Positions 1 to 9,005 are shown, counted from the stretch's first letter. The stretch: DNA of 64,000 nt from JAJXWB01 sp046349085 (GCA_046349085.1 JAXMDA010000004.1:186001-250000); one strand, 5' to 3'. Notes: generated by a model from the letters alone, not told the origin. Numbers and translations are program-made.

Positions 1-2860
1 TGCGCAGCACCAGCTCGTCCAGGCGCTCGGCGGCGTCGCGCATCTTGTCGCTCGAGCGCCTCTCGAAAGCGTCCACCTGCGCGCTGAGCTCCGAGGAGAT
101 CGAAGCGGCCCGTTCCGCGAGACGATCGGTGAATGCCGCGCCGTGCACGGTGACGGCTTGCTCGACCGCGTCGAGATGGCCGGCCACCGTATCGGTGAAG
201 CCGCGGGCGTGTTCGCCGATGCGGTCGGCCGCATGTCCGCCATGCGCGCGCAAGGTCGTCTCGAAGGAATCGAGACGTTCGGCGAGCGTATCCTGGAAAG
301 CCTTGGAGTTGTGGCCGATGCGGCTTGCCGCTTCCTCGCTGCGCGCCGCGAATTCGTTTTCGAAGGCGTCGAGCCGCGAGGCGATCGCCGCGCGCGCGTC
401 TTCGGCGCGACGGTCGATGCGCTCGGCGACGGCGCGGCCGTTGGCGGACATGGCCGCCTCGACCGTCTCGAGCCGGCCGGCGAGATCGGCGGCGATGCGT
501 TCGCCCTGGCCGACCAGGCGCTCGGCGGTCTCCCCCTCGTGACGGCGCAGCGCCTCGGTGAATTCGACGAAGCGCGTCGCCAGCGTCTCGTTCACGCGAT
601 CGCCATGGCTGGCGATGGCGTTGACCGCGTCCGTCGCCGTCGTCGCGAAGCGCGTATGCAGATCGCTCGTCCGGCCCTGCATGTCGGCAAGCGCGCGGCC
701 CGTCGCGGATTCGAAATTGGCGGCCAGCCCTTCCATCTGGTCGCCCAGCGCCTGGCTCGCTTCGGCCGCAGACGCCACGAAGCGGCGCTCCATGCCGCCG
801 GTGCGATCTTCGAGGCCCGAGAGAATGTCGACCGCCGTCTGCGCGAAGCGGTCGTGCAGCGACTCGCTGTGCTGCGCGAAGGCGGCCTGGGCGGAGGCCG
901 AGACTGCGGACAGGCGCTCGTGCAGGCTGTCGGCGTGCTGGCTGAGCTTGCCCACGGCGTCGTCGGTCTTCTCGACATAGATCGAGACAACGCGGTCGGC
1001 GTGCTGCGCCAGATCGTTGCGCGCCTTCTCCTGCGAATTGGCCAGAACCGCCGACAGGCGATCGCCGTGATCCTCGAAGGAGCGATTGGCTTCCGCCACA
1101 TGGACGGCGAGCGTGTCCGTGAAATGCTCTGTGTTCGTCCTGAGCGCGTCCTCGAGGGCGCCGCCGTGCGCGCCGAGCGAGTCGACGAGCTTTTCCATAT
1201 TCGACTTCAGCGTCGTCTCGAACGCGCCGCTGTGCGTGGTCAGCGTGTCGGCAAGGCGCTCGGCGTTCGAGCGCAGCGTCGTCTCGAGCGCGCCGCCGTG
1301 CGTGGTCAGCGTGTCGGCGAGACGCTCGGCGTTCGAGCGCAGCGTCGTCTCGAGCGCGCCGCCATGCGTGGTCAGCGTGTCGGCCAGGCGGTCGGTGTTC
1401 GAGCGCAGCGTCGTCTCGAACGAGCCGCTATGCGTCTCCAGCGTGTCGGCAAGCTGCTGCGCGCTGGACTTCAGCGTCGTCTCCAGCGCGCCGCCGTGCA
1501 CGGTCACGGATTCGTGGATGCGGTCGCCGGTTTCCGCCAGGCGGTCGAGCAGGCCGCGGCCATGGCCGTCGATCGTGGTCGCGATCGTGTCGCTAAGGGC
1601 GCCGAGCCGCTTGACGATGTCCTCGCTGCGGCCCTGCAGGTCGAGCGCGAGCGTCTCGCTGGTCTCGCGCAGGCGGCCGGTCGTCTCCTCGACCTTCGAG
1701 GTCAGGAGGCCGACGACCGCTTCGCTCGCGCCGGTCAACTGGCCGGTCACCTGCATCCCGGTTTCCGACAGCCGCCCGACGATCTGGTCGCCCTGCGAGG
1801 TCAGGCCGAGCAGGAGGCGTTCGCCGGTCTGGCCGAGCGATGTCGAGATTTCCTCGCCCTTGGCGCCGAGCGACTGGGTGACGCGCACGCCCGCGTCGCT
1901 CACGGCTTCGGCGAGCTTCAGCGAGGTCGTCGCCAGCGTGTCGGACAGATGTTCGTGCGCGCCGCTCATCGCCCCGCGCACCTTCTCGGCGTTGAGCACG
2001 ATCGCCTCGCGCTCGTTCGACAGATCGTCGATCAGCGTGCGGATGCGCCGCTCGTTGTCGGCATAGGAGCGTTCGAGCGTCGCGACTTCCGAGCGCACGA
2101 GCGTTTCGAGTTCGCTGGCGCGGGCAAGCGCGCGCTCGATGCCGTCGCCCATCGAGGCGACTTCGCGGCGGATCGCCTGCGACAGCGTGATGACCTGCTC
2201 GGTGGCGATGGTTTCCGGTTCGGCGAGCCGCACGGCGACCTCGCTCATCGAGCGCGCGGTCAGGCGCATCTCCTGCGCGCGGCGCGCGATGACGGCGAGC
2301 AGGAAGAAGAACAGGACCGGTCCGACGAGCGCGAGCGCGGCCAGCGCAGGCTCGAGCCGCGCGATGTCGCCCGACAGAAGGGTTTCGCGATTGGCCATGG
2401 CCCAGGCGAACCACAGGCCGGCCCACAGCAGCGAGGCCACGGTGGCGGCGACGTAGGGACCCTTGCTCGGGCGCACCTGCATGGTCTGGAGGATCTGGCC
2501 GACCGACCGCCGGTCGTCATTGGCGGGCGGCGTGGCGGGCGCGACCGCCTTCGGCTCGGCGCCCTTGCTCTCGGTCGGTTTTGTCTCGGCGCCCTTGGCG
2601 TCCGCCGCCCTGGATTCGCCGCTTCTGGGTTCGGGCGTCTTGAGGTCGGGCGCCTTGAACTCGGGGCCTTTCGCGCCGCCGAGAGCGCCCAGCTCGTCGG
2701 CCGGAATCGCAGGAAGTTTCAGCGGCTTGTCGGCGTCGCCGGGCCTTCCCGCCGCCTTGGCCGCCTCCGGCGCCGGTTCGGCCGGGCCCAGATTCAGGGC
2801 CTCTTCGATCGCCGACAAGGCGGCGTTGGCCGCATCGCTGGACTTGGGTTGGGTCGCCAT
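1..2860 (-). CDS. Large membrane-anchored coiled-coil repeat protein (partial, runs off the left edge)
   Basis: The minus strand is open without a stop from an ATG at 2860 to the window edge, giving at least 953 codons; GAGAGG lies about 6 nt before the ATG. Residues 1-130 are Ala/Pro/Lys-rich and probably disordered. Two hydrophobic segments follow (about 135-156 and 172-193), then a very long, almost proline-free helical region rich in Glu, Thr, Leu and Arg. Part of that region is built of 22-residue units (LETTLRSNAERLADTL-like). The 22-residue periodicity resembles apolipoprotein A/E-type amphipathic repeats, and such alphaproteobacterial proteins are often labelled apolipoprotein-like or kinesin-like. 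Topology suggests an inner-membrane hairpin with a long cytoplasmic or periplasmic rod. A structural or polarity role is inference; the C-terminus is not visible. A long open frame on the opposite strand is a codon-bias artefact. Confidence 0.8.
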   Translation of the reverse strand, partial: MATQPKSSDAANAALSAIEEALNLGPAEPAPEAAKAAGRPGDADKPLKLPAIPADELGALGGAKGPEFKAPDLKTPEPRSGESRAADAKGAETKPTESKGAEPKAVAPATPPANDDRRSVGQILQTMQVRPSKGPYVAATVASLLWAGLWFAWAMANRETLLSGDIARLEPALAALALVGPVLFFFLLAVIARRAQEMRLTARSMSEVAVRLAEPETIATEQVITLSQAIRREVASMGDGIERALARASELETLVRSEVATLERSYADNERRIRTLIDDLSNEREAIVLNAEKVRGAMSGAHEHLSDTLATTSLKLAEAVSDAGVRVTQSLGAKGEEISTSLGQTGERLLLGLTSQGDQIVGRLSETGMQVTGQLTGASEAVVGLLTSKVEETTGRLRETSETLALDLQGRSEDIVKRLGALSDTIATTIDGHGRGLLDRLAETGDRIHESVTVHGGALETTLKSSAQQLADTLETHSGSFETTLRSNTDRLADTLTTHGGALETTLRSNAERLADTLTTHGGALETTLRSNAERLADTLTTHSGAFETTLKSNMEKLVDSLGAHGGALEDALRTNTEHFTDTLAVHVAEANRSFEDHGDRLSAVLANSQEKARNDLAQHADRVVSIYVEKTDDAVGKLSQHADSLHERLSAVSASAQAAFAQHSESLHDRFAQTAVDILSGLEDRTGGMERRFVASAAEASQALGDQMEGLAANFESATGRALADMQGRTSDLHTRFATTATDAVNAIASHGDRVNETLATRFVEFTEALRRHEGETAERLVGQGERIAADLAGRLETVEAAMSANGRAVAERIDRRAEDARAAIASRLDAFENEFAARSEEAASRIGHNSKAFQDTLAERLDSFETTLRAHGGHAADRIGEHARGFTDTVAGHLDAVEQAVTVHGAAFTDRLAERAASISSELSAQVDAFERRSSDKMRDAAERLDELVLR
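1200..1529 (-). repeat. Five tandem 66-bp (22-codon) units inside the coiled-coil gene
   Basis: Units start at 1200, 1266, 1332, 1398 and 1464 on the plus strand. The core TTCGAGCGCAGCGTCGTCTC is identical in the units at 1266, 1332 and 1398, and the last unit is the most diverged. The period is exactly 66 bp, so the frame is kept and each unit adds 22 residues to the rod. Less conserved units extend on both sides. High DNA identity between adjacent units suggests recent duplication or gene conversion. Confidence 0.85.
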
Positions 2861-3126
2861 GAAACGCCTCTCGAACTTCGGCTGACCGCCGTCGGACGGA
2901 TTCCGCCCGCCTGCGGAACCGTTAACCAATTGTAACCATATCGCTTAGAGACTCTGAATGAAACAGCGCCAAACGTCAGAGTGAAAACGTCGTTAACGCT
3001 GCTTTCACCATGTTGCGGAAGTGTAGAGGCAAGCGCACGTTTTCAACCGCATTTCAGTCTTTGCGCCCCAACATTTCCGTTTGCTCGCGCAGTTCGGTTC
3101 GAGCGGCAGGTCATACGGAAAGTCAC

Positions 3127-3531
3127 ATGGAGGGTGAATTGGCCAATCCCGCGCGCATTCATGCCGACGGCGTCGCCGACGCTTACCTTCCGATGAGCGG
3201 AAGCCTGGAACGGCCGATCGACCTCGTCCATCTTTCCCGGCAGACGTTCGGCGAGCGCGATCTTGAAGCCGAGCTTCTGCGGCTGTTCGACCGCCAGTCC
3301 AGCCAGATCGTCGCCCGCCTGACCGACGGCCCGGTCTCGGAAGCCCGATGGCGCGCCGAACTCGCCCATACGCTGAAAGGTTCCGCGCGCGCCGTCGGCG
3401 CCTTCGGCGTGGCCGCTGCGGCCGAAGCCTATGAACTCGACGCCCGCGCCGGCGCGGATCTGGGCAAGGCGTTGTCGACCTTGACCGCTGCGGTCGAGGC
3501 GACCCGCGGCGCGATCGCCGAACTTCTCTGA
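3127..3531 (+). CDS. Hpt (histidine phosphotransfer) domain protein
   Basis: A 134-residue protein whose second half carries the Hpt signature AHTLKGSARAVGA with the phospho-accepting His at residue 81. The domain is a four-helix bundle that relays phosphate between response-regulator receivers and histidine kinases in the cytoplasm. I chose ATG 3127; a longer frame upstream has alternative starts, but its extra sequence looks non-coding. The gene stands alone, divergent from the large coiled-coil gene, with no kinase or regulator beside it, so its partners must be elsewhere. It is shorter than ChpT-type phosphotransferases, which are dimeric and about 220 residues. Confidence 0.8.
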   Translation: MEGELANPARIHADGVADAYLPMSGSLERPIDLVHLSRQTFGERDLEAELLRLFDRQSSQIVARLTDGPVSEARWRAELAHTLKGSARAVGAFGVAAAAEAYELDARAGADLGKALSTLTAAVEATRGAIAELL

Positions 3532-3713
3532 TCCGGGCCAGCGCTCGCCCCTGCCGCGCGCAACAGCCGGCCGGCTGAGAGGACGGCGACGCCTTGTCGC
3601 GCGCAGGTCGCGCTCAAGGCCTCGCCAAACCGGTTTCCTGCATATAAAGGAACAGCGCCGCGCCCTTCCGGGCGCGATCCGTTTCGCCTTTGCTTCAGGA
3701 AAGTTTCTCGCCT

Positions 3714-4034
3714 ATGGCCAAGATCACCTTCGTCGATTCCGAGGGCAAGTCCCGCACGGTGGACGCCGAGGTCGGCTCGACCGTGATGGAAACCGCGATC
3801 CGCAATTCGATCCCCGAAATTCTGGCGGAATGCGGCGGCGCCTGCGCCTGCGCGACGTGCCACGTCTATGTCGACGACAAGTGGATCGACAAGACCGGCA
3901 AGGCCTCCGCGATGGAAGAAGACATGCTGGACTTCGCCTTCGAGGTGAAGCCGACCTCGCGCCTGAGCTGCCAGATCAAGGTCTCGGCCGCGCTCGATGG
4001 CCTCGTGGTGGCCACGCCCGGCAAGCAGGGCTGA
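3714..4034 (+). CDS. 2Fe-2S ferredoxin, adrenodoxin/FdxB type
   Basis: A 106-residue soluble electron carrier. The cluster-binding pattern C40-x5-C46-x2-C49-x36-C86 is exactly that of vertebrate/bacterial adrenodoxin-type ferredoxins, with an additional Cys44. AGGAAAG lies upstream of ATG 3714; an in-frame start at 3690 would add eight unconvincing residues. The following gene encodes a ferredoxin-NADP reductase, so the two probably form an NADPH-to-ferredoxin chain for Fe-S assembly, haem modification or a P450-type oxygenase. No oxygenase is in the window. The 60-bp gap to the reductase suggests co-transcription. Confidence 0.93.
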   Translation: MAKITFVDSEGKSRTVDAEVGSTVMETAIRNSIPEILAECGGACACATCHVYVDDKWIDKTGKASAMEEDMLDFAFEVKPTSRLSCQIKVSAALDGLVVATPGKQG

Positions 4035-4094
4035 TCCGGGACCGCGGCCTCCGGCCGGCTGGGAGCCGGCGATCCCAGCTTCGAAAGGATTCGC

Positions 4095-5132
4095 ATGACC
4101 GACATCATCGCCACCGACGTCGTCATTGTCGGCGCGGGCCCTGCCGGCCTGTTCGCCGTGTTCGAACTGGGCCTGCTCGACATCCGCGCCCATCTCGTCG
4201 ACATCCTGCCGCGCGCGGGCGGCCAGTGCTCGGAACTCTATCCGGAAAAGCCGATCTACGACATTCCGGGCTTCCCGATCGTCACCGGCCAGGGGCTGGT
4301 CGACAATCTCCTGCACCAGATCGAACCGTTCCACCCGACCTATCACTTCGGCGAGATGGTGACCTCGCTCGAGGCGCTCGGCACGGCGGAGCGACCCGCC
4401 TTCCGTGTCCAGACGGACGCGGGCAAGACCTTCGAATGCAAATGCGTGATCGTGGCGGCCGGCGGCGGCTCGTTCCAGCCCAAGAAGCCGCCGATCGCCG
4501 GCATCGAGGCCTTTGAGGGCAAGTCCGTCCATTACGCCGTGCGGCGCATGGAGGATTTCCGCGACAAGAACGTGATGATCGTCGGCGGCGGCGACTCGGC
4601 GCTCGACTGGACGCTGAACCTGCACCCGGTGGCCAAGCGCATCACCCTCGTCCATCGCCGCGACGATTTCCGCGGCGCGCCGCATTCGGTCAACGCCATG
4701 CGCGAACTCGTGCGCGAGGGCAAGATGGACCTGGTCATCGGCCAGGTGGGCTCGATCGCGGGCGAGGGCGGCGAACTCGCGACCGCCACCGTCAAGCTCA
4801 ACGACGGCACGACGCGCGACGTCGCCTGCGAGCGCATGATGCCCTTCTTCGGCCTGACCATGAAGCTCGGCCCGATCGCCGACTGGGGCCTCAATCTGCA
4901 CGAGAACCTCGTGCCGGCCGATACCGAGAAGTTCGAGACGTCGACGCCCGGCATCTTCGCCATCGGCGACATCAACACCTATCCGGGCAAGCTGAAGCTC
5001 ATTCTGTCGGGCTTCCACGAAGGCGCGCTCGCGGCCCAGAAGGTCCACCGCTACGTCTATCCGGACAAGAAGCTGACCTTCCAGTACACGACTTCGTCGA
5101 CGAGCCTGCAGAAGAAGCTCGGCGTGAGCTGA
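4095..5132 (+). CDS. Ferredoxin-NADP(+) reductase, thioredoxin-reductase-like (YumC type)
   Basis: A 345-residue flavoprotein with an N-terminal FAD Rossmann motif (GAGPAG, residues 13-18), a central NAD(P)H-binding motif (GGGDSA, 164-169) and a C-terminal FAD-contact motif around FAIGDINTYPG. It has the thioredoxin-reductase fold but no redox-active CxxC in the NADPH domain, which is the hallmark of the TrxR-like ferredoxin reductases of Bacillus YumC and Rhodopseudomonas palustris. AAAGGA precedes the ATG at 4095. Its place directly after a 2Fe-2S ferredoxin supports NADPH:ferredoxin electron transfer. Confidence 0.92.
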   Translation: MTDIIATDVVIVGAGPAGLFAVFELGLLDIRAHLVDILPRAGGQCSELYPEKPIYDIPGFPIVTGQGLVDNLLHQIEPFHPTYHFGEMVTSLEALGTAERPAFRVQTDAGKTFECKCVIVAAGGGSFQPKKPPIAGIEAFEGKSVHYAVRRMEDFRDKNVMIVGGGDSALDWTLNLHPVAKRITLVHRRDDFRGAPHSVNAMRELVREGKMDLVIGQVGSIAGEGGELATATVKLNDGTTRDVACERMMPFFGLTMKLGPIADWGLNLHENLVPADTEKFETSTPGIFAIGDINTYPGKLKLILSGFHEGALAAQKVHRYVYPDKKLTFQYTTSSTSLQKKLGVS

Positions 5133-5158
5133 GAGCGCAACTTCGCCGCTTCAGTAGT

Positions 5159-5281
5159 CGTCATTGCGAGGAGCGAAGCGACGAAGCAATCCATCCATGC
5201 GGATAGACCCGGTGGATAGATTGCTTCGCAGAGCCTATCATCGAGCGCGCGCTGCGCGCGGCCAGTTGGTCCGCAATGACG
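5159..5281. repeat. Palindromic dispersed repeat, family R1 (copy 1)
   Basis: A 123-bp element bounded by perfect 10-bp inverted arms CGTCATTGCG / CGCAATGACG. It contains an inner GAAGCAATCCA / TAGATTGCTTC pair and a GCGCGCGCTGCGCGCG hairpin. It fills the gap between convergent genes (ferredoxin reductase and cytochrome b561). Related copies lie at 20361 and 58342. Similar CATTGCGAGGAGCGAAGCGAC elements are widespread in Hyphomicrobiales. Confidence 0.8.
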
Positions 5282-5289
5282 GATAGCGC

Positions 5290-6006
5290 CTACAGCTTCC
5301 CGCCCGCCGCCAGAATGCCGCCGAACACGATCGTCGCCGCGACCGCCAGGCAGACTCCCGCCGCGAGCCACGAGCCCGGCTGCGCAGTCTTCTGGTCGAC
5401 GTAGGGCGCGCGCGGTTTGGAGCCCGTGACCATTGCGGCGATCAGCGGCTCGCGCCTCACGAATGTGTAGAACAGCGTGGCCACGACATGCAGCGCAACG
5501 AGAATTTGCAGCGCGTCGAACAGGCGGTGATGCCAGCGCGCCGCGAAGCTGACCGTCGAATCCGCGACGAGTCCGACCAGCGGCCCCTCGATCACGAGAC
5601 GGTCCTCGTCGGCGGCGAACAGGCCCGACACGCATTGCAGGCCGACAAGGCCGATCAGCGCCACGACCATCCAGCCGCCAAGCGGATTGTGCCCGAGAAA
5701 CCTCTGCGGCTCGCCCGCCGCCGCGCGCAGATAGGCGAGCGCGCGGCCGGGCAGCGCGACGAAATTGGCGAAGCGCGCGGTCGAGCCGCCGACGAAGCCC
5801 CACATCAGCCGGAACAGGATCAGCGTGAGCGCCAGATAGCCGTTCCACTTGTGCCAGGCGGGCCAGGACCCGCCGAACGCGTTGCTCAGCCAGCCGTCGA
5901 CGACCAGCGCGACGAGCGACCATTTGAACAGACGCGTCGGCCCGTCCCAGGCCAGGGCTCTGGCGCCGGCCGCCATGGCGGACGGCGATGCGACGGGGGC
6001 GTTCAT
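5290..6006 (-). CDS. Cytochrome b561-family membrane protein
   Basis: 238 residues with four to five hydrophobic segments and histidines placed as haem b ligands in the b561/hydrogenase-cytochrome-b fold (His52, His106, the pair His159/160, His173). The start WDGPTRLFKW is characteristic of this family. It follows the cytochrome c' gene by 10 bp on the same strand, so the two are probably co-transcribed. Such b-type cytochromes can deliver quinol electrons to a small periplasmic cytochrome c. A role as redox partner of the adjacent cytochrome c' is inferred from neighbourhood. Confidence 0.88.
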   Translation of the reverse strand: MNAPVASPSAMAAGARALAWDGPTRLFKWSLVALVVDGWLSNAFGGSWPAWHKWNGYLALTLILFRLMWGFVGGSTARFANFVALPGRALAYLRAAAGEPQRFLGHNPLGGWMVVALIGLVGLQCVSGLFAADEDRLVIEGPLVGLVADSTVSFAARWHHRLFDALQILVALHVVATLFYTFVRREPLIAAMVTGSKPRAPYVDQKTAQPGSWLAAGVCLAVAATIVFGGILAAGGKL

Positions 6007-6016
6007 GGCGGGACCG

Positions 6017-6463
6017 TCAGCTCTTCTTCTGACGGAAGTCGTCGTGGCAGGCCTTGCAATTGCCGAGCACCTTCGGGAAGTTCGCCTTCATGCTCGCTTC
6101 GTCCTTGATGGCGGCGGCGGCGGCGGTCGAATCGGCCGCGAGCTTGTCGTAGATGCCGGTGAACTTCGCCTTGTCGGTCCAGATGCCCGGCAGGGCCGCC
6201 GTGTCGCCGCCGGACTTGGAATCGTCGGGGAAGAGCGTCACCAGTTCCTTCGAGCCGGTCGCATAGGCCGCGAGCGCCTTCTGCACCGCCGCGCCGTCAT
6301 AGGCCGCTTCGCCCTTCAGCATGGCGGCGACCGGCTTGGTGGCGTCGCCCCAGCCCTTGAGAATGTTCTGGCGCTTGGCGATCGACGCGCTCTGCGCATA
6401 GGCGGCCGAAACGGCGACGGCGGCCGCAGCCGAAATAACCAGCGTCCTGACGACGAATTTCAT
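6017..6463 (-). CDS. Cytochrome c' (periplasmic, class II)
   Basis: 148 residues: signal peptide (residues 1-23, cleavage after AYA), a helical bundle, and a C-terminal haem site CKACH (Cys136, Cys139, His140), the arrangement of class II cytochromes c. High-spin members bind NO and CO and protect against nitrosative stress. I chose ATG 6463 because it begins a clean signal peptide; an in-frame extension to 6517 would put basic residues before it. The gene is first in an operon with the b561 cytochrome. An inverted repeat upstream (6491-6529) may be its operator. Confidence 0.92.
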   Translation of the reverse strand: MKFVVRTLVISAAAAVAVSAAYAQSASIAKRQNILKGWGDATKPVAAMLKGEAAYDGAAVQKALAAYATGSKELVTLFPDDSKSGGDTAALPGIWTDKAKFTGIYDKLAADSTAAAAAIKDEASMKANFPKVLGNCKACHDDFRQKKS

Positions 6464-6490
6464 TCTTGAGTCCTTCCCTCTCGACGTGAC

Positions 6491-6529
6491 TTTACTGCCC
6501 CGGTCAAGTCGCAGCAAAGTTGCAGTAAA
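6491..6529. promoter_or_regulatory. Inverted repeat TTTACTGC-N23-GCAGTAAA upstream of cytochrome c'
   Basis: Perfect 8-bp arms at 6491-6498 and 6522-6529, spaced 31 bp centre to centre (about three helical turns), beginning 28 bp before the cytochrome c' start. Position and symmetry fit an operator for a dimeric or tetrameric regulator. The arms do not match the FNR box. Regulator unknown. Confidence 0.4.
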
Positions 6530-6589
6530 ATCCGGCAGCGACGCGCAATCAACCCCGAAGCGGCTTGCGCTCGCGCAAGTTTGCGCTGG

Positions 6590-8893
6590 TCACGGCGCCC
6601 GCCCGGCCGCCGCAATTTTCCCAAAGATTTTCGAAGGCGTCGCCGGCATGTCGATTGATGTCACGCCATAGACGGAGAGGGCGTCGATCACGGCATTGAC
6701 CACCGCCGGCGTCGAGCCGATCGAGCCCGCCTCGCCCGCGCCTTTCAGGCCCAGCGGATTGGTGGTCGAGGGCACGTTGCGCGTCTCGAAATCGAACCTC
6801 GCCAGATTCTCCGCACGCGGGAGCTGATAGTCCATGAGGCTCGCCGTCAGGAGCTGGCCCTCGGCGTCGAAAACCGTCTGCTCCATCAGCGCCTGCCCTA
6901 CGCCCTGCGCGATGCCGCCATGCACCTGCCCCTGCAGCAGCAGCGGGTTCAGCGTCATGCCGAAATCGTCGCACACCGTGTAGCGCACGATCTGCGTCTC
7001 CCCTGTCTCGGGGTCGATCTCGAGCTCGCAGACATGCGTGCCGTTGGGATAGGTCGCGTCCGGCGGGACGAATTCGCCGCCGCCGGTCAGCAGGTCGGGC
7101 TTGGCCTGCGGCAGCTTCGCGATGTCGGCGAAACTGATCGAGCGATCCGTGCCGATGACGCGCGCCGCGCCGTCCGAAAACTCGATATCGCCGGCCGCGA
7201 CCTCGAGCGCCTCGCCTGCGAGCTTGCGCAATTGCTCGGCCAGTTGCTCCGAGGCGCGCGTCACCATCACCGCGCCGACCGGGATCGAGCGCGAGCCGCC
7301 CGTGCCGGCGCCGGTCTTCACGATATCCGTGTCGCCTTGCACCATCCGCACCCGCGCGGGGTCGATGTCGAGATGCTGCGCGACGATCTGCGCATAGGCC
7401 GTCGCATGGCCCTGCCCGTTCGATTGCGTGCCGATGACGATGGTGAAGCCGCCGTCCTTGTCGAGCGTGACGCTGCCCGTCTCGCCCTCGCCCCACGCGG
7501 TGCACTCGATATAGCTCGCCATGCCGATGCCGCGGAGCCTGCCCCGCTTCTTCGCTTCCTCGCGGCGCGCGGGAAAGCGCGACCAGTCTGCGTTTTCGAG
7601 CGCCTTGCGCATCGCGCCCTCGAATTCGCCGACGTCGAACACGCGCTCCGTCGGCGTCGAATAGGGCATCTGCGTCGGCTTGATGAAATTCTTCGCGCGA
7701 ATCTCTTCGCGCGGGATTCCCGTCTCGCGCGCGCAGGCGTCGACGAGGCGTTCGAGCACATAGGCCGCTTCCGGGCGTCCCGCGCCGCGATAGGCGTCGA
7801 CGGGAACCGAATGCGTGTAGACCGCCGTGCAGACAGCATGGACCTTGGGAATGTCGTAGGGCCCCGTCGCCATCGTCGCGCCGAGCCAGGGAATGTAAGG
7901 CCCGTACTGCGAGAGATAGGCGCCGAGGTCCGCGAGAATGTGGACACGCAGCGCCAGGAATTTCCCATCCTTGTCCAGCGCCATTTCGGCTTTGGTGACA
8001 TTGTCGCGGCCGTGCGCGTCGCCAAGAAAATGCTCGGTGCGATCGGCGGTCCAGCCGACCGCGCGGCCGCAGCGCTTCGCGGCCTCCAGCAGCAACGGGT
8101 ATTCGCGATAGATGAAGGTCTTCGTGCCGAAGCCGCCGCCGACGTCGTGCGTCACCACGCGCAAGTCCTGCGGCTCGATGCCGAGCACGCCGGAGACGGA
8201 CTCCTGCAACCCGTTCACGCCCTGGCTCGATGTCGTCAGCGTGTAGCGCTTGCTCTTGGCGTCATATTCGCCGCAGGCCGCGCGCGGCTCCATGAAATTG
8301 GCGACGAGCCGCTGGTTGACGACTTCGACCGAACAGACGCGCGCGGCGCCCGCGAAGATCGGATCGACGTCGGCGGCCTTGCCCACCGCGTTTTCGAAGG
8401 CGACATTCGTCTTGTAGTCCGGCCACACCAGCGGCGCGCCGTTCGCGAGGGCGGCCTTCGAGCCGATGACGGCGGCCTCGGGATGATAATCGACATGGAT
8501 TGCTTCGGCTGCGTCGCGCGCGGCGGATTCGCTGTCGGCGACGACCATCGCCACGGCGTCGCCGACGTGCCGCACGCGCCCGCGCGCGAGCAGTGGATAG
8601 TCCGGCTGTTCCATTTCATTGCCGTCGGCGTTCGGCATGGGCGCCAGACACGGCAATTGCCCGAGATGGCCGATATCGTCGGCGGTGAGAATGAGCGCAA
8701 CGCCGGGCATGGCGGACGCCGCCTTCGTATCGACGCCGCCGATGCGCGCGTTGGCGTGCGGCGAGCGCAGGAAGACGGCGGTCAGCCGGTCCAGCGGCAG
8801 CGCGTCGGCGGTATAGCGCCCGGCGCCGGTGATGAACTTCTGATCCTCGACGCGCCGCACCGCCTGGCCGACGCCGAATTTCTTGGGCTTCAT
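6590..8893 (-). CDS. Molybdopterin-binding subunit, form II CO dehydrogenase-like / xanthine dehydrogenase family
   Basis: 767 residues, the full length of CoxL/XdhB-type large subunits. Motifs: GRYTAD near the N-terminus, GGGFGTKTF (about 252-260), AYRGAGR (367-373) and the catalytic glutamate in GEAGS (about 721). Form I CO dehydrogenases have AYRCSFR with an essential Cys; AYRGAGR marks form II, whose substrate is usually not CO. I chose ATG 8893 because GGAG lies 6 nt upstream. No 2Fe-2S small subunit or FAD medium subunit is adjacent, which is unusual because the enzyme normally works as a heterotrimer. It follows an amino-acid-type binding protein gene on the same strand. Substrate unknown. 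Confidence 0.9.
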   Translation of the reverse strand: MKPKKFGVGQAVRRVEDQKFITGAGRYTADALPLDRLTAVFLRSPHANARIGGVDTKAASAMPGVALILTADDIGHLGQLPCLAPMPNADGNEMEQPDYPLLARGRVRHVGDAVAMVVADSESAARDAAEAIHVDYHPEAAVIGSKAALANGAPLVWPDYKTNVAFENAVGKAADVDPIFAGAARVCSVEVVNQRLVANFMEPRAACGEYDAKSKRYTLTTSSQGVNGLQESVSGVLGIEPQDLRVVTHDVGGGFGTKTFIYREYPLLLEAAKRCGRAVGWTADRTEHFLGDAHGRDNVTKAEMALDKDGKFLALRVHILADLGAYLSQYGPYIPWLGATMATGPYDIPKVHAVCTAVYTHSVPVDAYRGAGRPEAAYVLERLVDACARETGIPREEIRAKNFIKPTQMPYSTPTERVFDVGEFEGAMRKALENADWSRFPARREEAKKRGRLRGIGMASYIECTAWGEGETGSVTLDKDGGFTIVIGTQSNGQGHATAYAQIVAQHLDIDPARVRMVQGDTDIVKTGAGTGGSRSIPVGAVMVTRASEQLAEQLRKLAGEALEVAAGDIEFSDGAARVIGTDRSISFADIAKLPQAKPDLLTGGGEFVPPDATYPNGTHVCELEIDPETGETQIVRYTVCDDFGMTLNPLLLQGQVHGGIAQGVGQALMEQTVFDAEGQLLTASLMDYQLPRAENLARFDFETRNVPSTTNPLGLKGAGEAGSIGSTPAVVNAVIDALSVYGVTSIDMPATPSKIFGKIAAAGRAP

Positions 8894-8964
8894 CACATGC
8901 TCCGAATGCAAATGTCTTCGAACAATTTATGGCGTCAATTCGTGACGTCGAGTGGCGCGAATTG

Positions 8965-8988
8965 TCATGCCCGCTCTCGCGGGCATGA
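8965..8988. repeat. Short perfect hairpin (10-bp arms, 4-nt loop)
   Basis: TCATGCCCGC-TCTC-GCGGGCATGA, in the 112-bp gap between the binding-protein stop and the molybdenum-subunit start. It could attenuate transcription between the two genes, or be a REP-like unit. No T-run follows on either strand. Confidence 0.6.
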
Positions 8989-9005
8989 CCGCATCGCGCG
9001 AAAGA

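Noticed and set aside
1200..1529. CRISPR-like tandem repeat
   Set aside because: Units are directly adjacent, 66 bp long, in frame and without unique spacers, so they are protein-coding repeats.
143..2935. 930-codon open frame on the plus strand
   Set aside because: It is antisense to the coiled-coil gene, is composed mostly of Arg/Gly/Ala/Glu low-complexity sequence, and arises from GC-rich third positions. The minus-strand product has coherent membrane and heptad features.
6590..8893. True CO dehydrogenase
   Set aside because: The active-site loop is AYRGAGR, not AYRCSFR, and CoxS/CoxM are absent.
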